DNA of 8,752 bases from Planctomycetota bacterium (GTDB lineage: Bacteria; Planctomycetota; Phycisphaerae; Sedimentisphaerales; Anaerohalosphaeraceae): contig DAOVVQ010000160.1 in the NCBI GenBank assembly GCA_030637065.1, positions 1-8,752 of the forward strand, read 5' to 3'. The notes below the pieces were generated by a model. That model saw only the letters and a list, made by a program, of their open reading frames with translations, was not told where the DNA came from and ran no database searches. Shown here piece after piece: positions 5,216 through 8,752 of the stretch. Made by a program: the position numbers and the translations under genes. Position 1 is the first letter of the stretch, and each line of letters opens with the position of its first letter.

Positions 5216-6259
5216 ATGCAAAATTACAAATCAAAATTCAAAGATATTAGGCACAGAGGTCGTTGGGTAAGTCTGTTTGTTATAATATTTCTTGTTTATA
5301 GCGGATTCGTGCCCTTTTATGTTCAAGGTGGATCGGAGATGACGGCTGCGAAGAAGATCCCGGTTATTCTCGATACTGACATCGGCGACGATATCGACGA
5401 TACGTGGGCGTTGGTGATGCTTCTTAAGAGCCCCGAGTTCGATGTCAAGATGGTCCTCGGCGACAACCATAACGGTATCTATCGGGCAAAGATCATTGCC
5501 CGGATGCTTGAGATCGCAGGCAGGACGGATATCCCGGTGGGTATGGCTTACTCCCAAAGGCAGGACGGCGGCAGGCAGTCGGAGTGGGTGAAAAATTATG
5601 ACCTTAAGCGATACCCGGGCAAGATATACGAAGACGGTGTCGGCGCGATGATCGATATTATCAAGACTTCGCCCGAAGAAATAACCGTTATTGCAATAGG
5701 GCCTGTTCCGAATCTGGCTGAGGCGCTGAAACGCGATCCGGGCATCGCCGACAATGCGCGTTTCGTCGGTATGCACGGCAGTGTGCGTCTCGGTTATAAT
5801 GGAAGTAAGGATATTAGTGCCGAATTTAACGTTCGCAAGGACATCAAGGCATGTCAAAAAGTGTTCACCGCACCGTGGGAGATGGTGCTGACGCCTTTGG
5901 ATACGTGCGGGCTTGTTCGTTTGCAGGGGGACAGATACGCCAGGGTGCGCAACTCCGGTGATCCGGTTACAAAGGCTCTCGTCGAGAATTATCGGATCTG
6001 GACTTCGAAAAAGGAAAGGAAACCGGTCAGAACCGATGAAAAGGCCAGCAGCATCTTGTTCGATACGGTGGCGATCTATCTTGCATTCGACGATGAGTTG
6101 TGTGAGATGGAAACACTGCCGCTGGTCGTGGACGACGAGGGCTATACTCGTATCAAAGCAGGGGCCAAGACAATGAATGTCGCCACAAAATGGAAGGATC
6201 TTGGCAAGTTCGAAGAACTGCTGATTGAAAGGATCATCGGGCCACTGGCTAAGCCGTAA
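5216..6259 (+). CDS. Nucleoside hydrolase (IUNH family), probably exported
   Basis: Enzymes of this family split the N-glycosidic bond of ribonucleosides to base and ribose using a bound calcium ion. The 347-residue reading shows the metal-binding motif DTDIGDDIDD (53-62), IAIGPVPNLAEAL (about 160-171), EFNVR (203-207, the Glu and Asn that bind ribose) and the late aspartate in LFDTVA (D283). The His usual just before that Asp in the classical enzyme is Phe282, as seen in several secreted relatives. Residues 1-17 are basic and about 18-37 are hydrophobic, consistent with a signal peptide or anchor. However, the first ATG lies in low-complexity DNA without a clear ribosome site, while ATG 5339 has AAGGTGG 7 bases upstream and would give a 306-residue cytoplasmic form. 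The start is therefore uncertain; the family is not. Substrate is not determinable. Confidence 0.87.
   Translation: MQNYKSKFKDIRHRGRWVSLFVIIFLVYSGFVPFYVQGGSEMTAAKKIPVILDTDIGDDIDDTWALVMLLKSPEFDVKMVLGDNHNGIYRAKIIARMLEIAGRTDIPVGMAYSQRQDGGRQSEWVKNYDLKRYPGKIYEDGVGAMIDIIKTSPEEITVIAIGPVPNLAEALKRDPGIADNARFVGMHGSVRLGYNGSKDISAEFNVRKDIKACQKVFTAPWEMVLTPLDTCGLVRLQGDRYARVRNSGDPVTKALVENYRIWTSKKERKPVRTDEKASSILFDTVAIYLAFDDELCEMETLPLVVDDEGYTRIKAGAKTMNVATKWKDLGKFEELLIERIIGPLAKP
5325..5331 (+). promoter_or_regulatory. Ribosome-site-like AAGGTGG before internal ATG 5339
   Basis: AAGGTGG lies 7 bases before an in-frame ATG at 5339, which begins MTAAKKIPVILDTD. It supports a possible second start that omits the hydrophobic N-terminus of the nucleoside hydrolase. 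Confidence 0.4.
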
Positions 6260-6270
6260 AGTAGAATTAA

Positions 6271-6334
6271 AGGTACCAGGTACAGTTAATTTGCCCGACG
6301 ATTTTTAGACCAAAAAAGGTTCCTGGCAACCTTT
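6271..6334. repeat. AAAGG...CCTTT REP-like element pair
   Basis: An AATTAAAGGTACCAGGTAC half (6266-6284) is followed by an AAAGGTT / AACCTTT hairpin (6315-6321, 6328-6334). Both share the AAAGG arms and central GTACC or GGTTCC core with the palindrome between E1 and E2 at 1733-1751, and both AATTAAAGG contexts match. This looks like a dispersed short palindromic family. The second half also works as a terminator on the minus strand. Confidence 0.5.
6312..6334 (-). terminator. Rho-independent terminator of the GLUG gene
   Basis: On the minus strand AAAGGTT (6334-6328) and AACCTTT (6321-6315) form a 7-bp stem with a six-base loop, running into an unbroken T tract (plus A6312-A6317). It lies about 50 bases past the stop of the minus-strand gene at 6383. 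It may have arisen from a repeat element. Confidence 0.6.
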
Positions 6335-6382
6335 AGCCCCCCGGCTTTCGGTGACATTTAATGTGTCATATTTTCATTTTAA

Positions 6383-7582
6383 TTACGGTCGATTATCTTC
6401 AAGCCAATGCCCGCACATCATCGCGAAATCGGCAAGATTAACCACGCAATTTGTATCAAGGTCACCAACCGGATACGGGTGGTTGGCGTCACCGCAGACG
6501 GGAGTTGTCCATTGGAAGAAGGGATAGGTCTGATTTTCAATGATCGACCAGACCGAGCCAAAGTTCCAGCCTGAAGTAACGAAGGTTATCTCGGATTTCA
6601 TCTCAGCCGTAGTTTTCCCCGTACCTCCGGCGCTAACCAGCAGAGTACTGCTCTGCGTATCCCAGAAGGACTGCATAACGAAGCCCCCACTGACAATCTC
6701 GCCAACCAGTCCGCCAATAGCCTCTGTACCGGATACCTGTCCAGCCGAGTAAGAGGTGGCGATCACTCCTCCCCATAACTGACCGACAAGTCCCCCGGCA
6801 TAATCACCTGAAACATCGCCGGTCGCATAACAGTTCTGGATAATTCCAGACGAGTCGAATGCATCTGAGCAACGGCCTGTAAAACCGCCCACTAATATCG
6901 TACCAGTAACCGAACCGGTTGCGAAACTATTGTAAATCCTTCCATGGTTACGTCCGACCAAACCTCCCACATGGTCATATCCGATTACGGGAGTGGAGGC
7001 ACTGCATTGATGGATGTCGGCCCAATTATCCCCCACCAGCGGACCGATATAACCGTCCCCGTTTATACTTCCACCCAACACATGACAGTTACGGATCGTG
7101 CCGCCATCCGCCCGGCAGGCCAAGGTTCCCATCTGTCCCTTATTAGGAACGTTAATCATCGGATTTGTCATCGTTAGATCTTTTATTTCTCCCGGAAAGT
7201 CTAAAGACGCAAAGATGCCTCCTTTATAAGCAGCGTACTTGACAAAAGTGAAATTGTTTATTGTATGCATATTGCCATCGAACACGCCAATAAATGGCGT
7301 AGATCCATACGGGTCGCGATGACCGATCGGTGTAAAATCCGGCCGCCCATCCAAACCGTCATAACCTGCCAGATCAATATCCGCCATCAGGATAAAGTGC
7401 TTGTCCCAGTCATCAGAATTTGTGCCAATCGCATTCATGTCGTTGGCATTCCAAATCTGATACGGATCATTAGGCTCACCCGTGCCGCCGCCGTAGGTTC
7501 CGGAATGTGCGACGGGCGAAAACAGCAGGGTCGCCAGAATTGTTAGACCGACAGTGAAAGCAGTATAATCGCGAATCGCCAT
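6383..7582 (-). CDS. Secreted GLUG-repeat protein with dockerin-like C-terminus
   Basis: This 399-residue protein has a signal peptide (about 1-27, likely cut after AHS before GTY) followed by GGGTGEPNDPYQI, a common opening of planctomycete surface proteins. The middle (about 40-330) is a beta-rich repeat region with GLUG-type units: GGLVG at about 206-210, GGFTG near 232, GGLVG near 263 and GGLVG near 290, each followed by an NSFATGSVTG-like strand. A C-terminal tail has one EF-hand-like dockerin half-repeat (DLDTNCVVNLAD, 374-385, then FAMMCGHWLE). It is likely exported and attached to a surface or cell-wall structure. No enzyme active site is recognised. ATG 7582 is chosen because GGAG (7591-7594) lies 8 bases upstream; the GTG at 7591 is inside that site. 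It is monocistronic, converging on the nucleoside hydrolase. Confidence 0.85.
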   Translation of the reverse strand: MAIRDYTAFTVGLTILATLLFSPVAHSGTYGGGTGEPNDPYQIWNANDMNAIGTNSDDWDKHFILMADIDLAGYDGLDGRPDFTPIGHRDPYGSTPFIGVFDGNMHTINNFTFVKYAAYKGGIFASLDFPGEIKDLTMTNPMINVPNKGQMGTLACRADGGTIRNCHVLGGSINGDGYIGPLVGDNWADIHQCSASTPVIGYDHVGGLVGRNHGRIYNSFATGSVTGTILVGGFTGRCSDAFDSSGIIQNCYATGDVSGDYAGGLVGQLWGGVIATSYSAGQVSGTEAIGGLVGEIVSGGFVMQSFWDTQSSTLLVSAGGTGKTTAEMKSEITFVTSGWNFGSVWSIIENQTYPFFQWTTPVCGDANHPYPVGDLDTNCVVNLADFAMMCGHWLEDNRP

Positions 7583-7590
7583 GTTCCTCA

Positions 7591-7594
7591 CTCC
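7591..7594 (-). promoter_or_regulatory. Ribosome binding site of the GLUG gene
   Basis: The minus strand reads GGAG, 8 bases before ATG 7582. It supports ATG over the GTG at 7591-7589 that overlaps the site. Confidence 0.7.
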
Positions 7595-7627
7595 TCATTA
7601 AAAATTTTCCCCTCCAGATCCAAGACT

Positions 7628-7656
7628 AATATACAGCCTCCATGACGGTAATGCAA
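7628..7656 (-). promoter_or_regulatory. Possible promoter of the GLUG gene
   Basis: On the minus strand TTGCAT (7651-7656), a 17-base spacer and TATATT (7628-7633) form a plausible pair. The -10 matches consensus at five positions and the -35 at three. The leader would be about 40 bases. Confidence 0.45.
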
Positions 7657-7789
7657 GGAAAATGTCGGGATATATTGTCTGGTATTCAAAAATGCATAGT
7701 TATCACAATAACAAAACCACTGGGAAATAGGGACAGAAACTGGGTGTGCTCGCTTCGCCCTTGGGCTTTTTTAGGGACCTCGGGTGTCC

Positions 7790-7933
7790 ACATAGCATAG
7801 ATTGCGCTAACTTAAACAGTAGCCAGTGACCAGTATTCAGTAGCCAGAACAGCGGCCAGAAACCTTGATACTGGATGCTGTATGCTGTTTTTCATTCTGT
7901 ATCCTGAATCCTGACATAGCATAGATTGCGCTA
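7790..7933. repeat. 20-bp direct repeat flanking a CAG/CTG inverted repeat
   Basis: ACATAGCATAGATTGCGCTA occurs exactly at 7790-7809 and 7914-7933. The 104 bases between hold a CAG/CCAG-rich half (7817-7859) and a CTG/CCTG-rich half (7867-7913) that are approximate reverse complements, for example CAGTAGCCAGTGACCAGTAT against GATACTGGATGCTG. A long imperfect hairpin bracketed by direct repeats has the form of a small non-autonomous element with a target duplication, or of slippage-derived DNA. Confidence 0.7.
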
Positions 7934-7974
7934 TCACTATCTTGCTACGGGCGAAAAAAATAAAAAATTTTTAT

Positions 7975-7991
7975 TCCTTATGGGATAAGGA
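7975..7991. repeat. TCCTTAT/ATAAGGA hairpin
   Basis: A perfect 7-bp dyad around GGG, preceded by A/T-rich DNA. It opens an unexplained stretch (to about 8068) containing GCGCAA/TTGTGC (with one G-T pair) near 8040. No function can be assigned. Confidence 0.4.
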
Positions 7992-8072
7992 GTTAGCGAT
8001 TTTGGTGTTAAAAAAAATGTGCTGATTTCGCATGAAACGCGCAAGTTTGTGCAATGGTAGAGGGAGAGGTTT

Positions 8073-8100
8073 TTTTCAATCGACTATTTTCGATTGAAAA
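8073..8100. repeat. 11-bp TTTTCAATCGA/TCGATTGAAAA hairpin
   Basis: Perfect inverted arms at 8073-8083 and 8090-8100 around a six-base loop. The arms end in T4 and A4, so neither strand has a proper T tract after the stem and a terminator is unlikely. Confidence 0.6.
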
Positions 8101-8217
8101 TTGAATCCGCCACGGCGGACGTTCCGCATCGAATATCGAACAAGGAATGTCGAATTTCGAAGGGTTTTGGAATTTTTGATTTTATATTTAGGGATTTTGA
8201 ATCCGCCTTTGGCGGAT
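8101..8217. repeat. Paired TTGAATCCGCC hairpins with CGAATATC-type repeat between
   Basis: TTGAATCCGCC occurs at 8101-8111 and 8197-8207, each followed by its own GGCGGA arm: TCCGCC/GGCGGA at 8106-8119 and ATCCGCC/GGCGGAT at 8201-8217. Between them is a CGAATATCGAAC...GTCGAATTTCG block (8130-8158). The block from 8108 to about 8165 matches, in the same order, the repeat at the left end of the window on the other strand. Confidence 0.6.
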
Positions 8218-8232
8218 GCTGTTTTATGCTGG

Positions 8233-8252
8233 ATTCCAGCTTTCGCTGGAAT
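8233..8252. repeat. ATTCCAGC/GCTGGAAT dispersed hairpin
   Basis: A perfect 8-bp stem around TTTC. Its translations, WIPAFAGMT on one strand and VIPAKAGIQ on the other, are a familiar sign of a short palindromic repeat that is widespread in bacterial genomes and often mis-called as protein. Confidence 0.75.
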
Positions 8253-8365
8253 GACAAGTATGCTTGATACTGAATACAGAACGTAGGTCAGCAGACCACG
8301 ATACAGCCTTGGTGGGCGAGTATCCCGGCGGGTCCGGGGAAGGGCGGTAAACAGAGAATGGTTAA

Positions 8366-8752
8366 ATGGAGACATGTCAGTATTGCAGGTATTGTGAATG
8401 GGTTGGTGGTCGGAGTCGTGATGAGTTGGTTTGCGGGCACAGGGCTGGCAGCAGGGGCGTGAGGCGGCTGGTTGAGTATGGGGGGCGGTGCGGTAATTAT
8501 TCGGCTGACCCGGCTTTAAGGGATGAGTTGGAGAGCGGTGTTCGGCGTATTCCGCTTACGCGGGGTAAGTTTGCGATCGTCGATGCGGAGGATTATGCGC
8601 GGCTTAGCCGGTATAAATGGTATGCGCAGAAGAGGCCTCATACGTTTTATGCGGTCAGGCGTGGGACGCGCAAGGCTGTGAAGAGGACGGCGGTGTTTAT
8701 GCATCGTGTGATCACCGCTGCGCCCGGGGGGTTGGTGGTGGATCATATCGAT
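8366..8752 (+). CDS. HNH endonuclease, 5' part (runs off the window)
   Basis: The first 129 codons of an open frame cut by the window end. Residues 55-129 carry the pattern of mobile HNH endonucleases: IPLTRGKFAIVDAEDYARLSRYKW, then FYAVRR, then VFMHRVI and VVDHID, where His113 and the Asp127-His128 pair belong to the nuclease motif. The N-terminus has a cysteine cluster, CQYCRYC (Cys4, 7, 10), then CGH (Cys23, His25) and Cys42, suggesting a small zinc-binding module. A TAA stop (8363-8365) directly precedes ATG 8366, so no longer upstream reading exists; the ribosome site is weak. A downstream AP2-type DNA-binding domain, common in this family, could lie beyond the window. Role is probably DNA cleavage by a homing-type or domesticated element; the repeat mosaic upstream fits that. 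Confidence 0.78.
   Translation, partial: METCQYCRYCEWVGGRSRDELVCGHRAGSRGVRRLVEYGGRCGNYSADPALRDELESGVRRIPLTRGKFAIVDAEDYARLSRYKWYAQKRPHTFYAVRRGTRKAVKRTAVFMHRVITAAPGGLVVDHID

Larger units (their letters stand above)
7660..8365. other. Gene-free repeat mosaic
   Basis: About 700 bases without a credible gene; every frame is stop-rich or is filled by repeat translations such as WIPAFAGMT. Contents in order: an AAATAGGGACAGAAAC block (7725-7740) of the kind seen near small palindromic repeats; a weak GCCC/GGGC dyad running into T6 (7757-7772); a 20-base direct repeat (7790-7809, 7914-7933) bracketing a CAG/CTG imperfect inverted repeat; an AT-rich block with a hairpin (7975-7991); and four further hairpins from 8073 to 8252. 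GGTC/GACC (8286-8297) and CCCGG/CCGGG (8324-8338) dyads lie just before the HNH gene. It resembles a landing area where small mobile repeats have accumulated. Confidence 0.6.

Noticed and set aside
7757..7772. GCCC-TT-GGGC followed by T6 as a terminator
   Set aside because: The loop would be only two bases, leaving a three-pair stem, and no plus-strand gene ends upstream of it.
7790..7933. A CRISPR array suggested by the repeated 20-mer
   Set aside because: Only two copies, 104 bases apart, with a low-complexity structured interval and no cas genes.
8076..8375. A 99-codon minus-strand open frame and its plus-strand counterpart at 8101-8286
   Set aside because: Both are translations of dispersed palindromic repeats (VIPAKAGIQ / WIPAFAGMT, NPPRRTF), not genes.
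8516..8746. A minus-strand open frame opposite the HNH gene
   Set aside because: The plus-strand frame has clear HNH motifs; the minus frame has none.

Overview
The window looks like chromosomal DNA of a Planctomycetota bacterium, most plausibly of the Phycisphaerae/Sedimentisphaerales type or a metagenomic relative. The reasons are a secreted GLUG-repeat protein with a dockerin-like C-terminus, a secreted-type nucleoside hydrolase, a fused E1 alpha-beta dehydrogenase, an HNH protein of the kind scattered through such genomes, and intergenic DNA full of short palindromic and low-complexity repeats. This assignment rests on recognition of protein style, not on a marker gene. No rRNA, tRNA, CRISPR array or complete insertion sequence is visible.

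Layout: (1) Positions 1-123 hold repeat-like intergenic DNA. (2) 124-4020, minus strand, is a two-gene operon for a 2-oxoacid dehydrogenase complex: a fused E1 alpha-beta subunit (1780-4020) followed by a two-lipoyl-domain E2 acyltransferase (124-1710), with a small palindrome in the 69-base gap. A good sigma-70-type promoter (4068-4096) drives the operon, and an inverted repeat overlies its -35 box. No E3 (dihydrolipoamide dehydrogenase) is in the window. (3) 4318-5091, plus strand, is a divergently transcribed DeoR-family repressor preceded by three tandem ~35-bp repeats. It is a candidate controller of the shared intergenic region. (4) 5216-6259, plus strand, is an inosine-uridine-preferring nucleoside hydrolase family protein with a probable export signal and an alternative internal start. 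(5) 6383-7582, minus strand, is a secreted GLUG/dockerin-like protein with its own promoter and a convergent terminator. (6) 7583-8365 has no gene; it holds a mosaic of direct repeats, hairpins and an imperfect CAG/CTG inverted repeat. (7) 8366 to the window end, plus strand, is the 5' part of an HNH endonuclease with an N-terminal cysteine cluster.

The dehydrogenase operon would make acyl-CoA (acetyl-CoA if the substrate is pyruvate or acetoin). The DeoR regulator and nucleoside hydrolase suggest sugar or nucleoside use nearby, but only adjacency and divergent orientation link them.

The points most worth a second look are a sharp strand-composition switch inside the E1 gene near 3175, the operator-like repeat on the E1 promoter, the tandem repeats before deoR that partly resemble the 5' end of the HNH gene, and the same repeat family at both ends of the window in inverted orientation. 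I found no clear-cut new defence or biosynthetic system.
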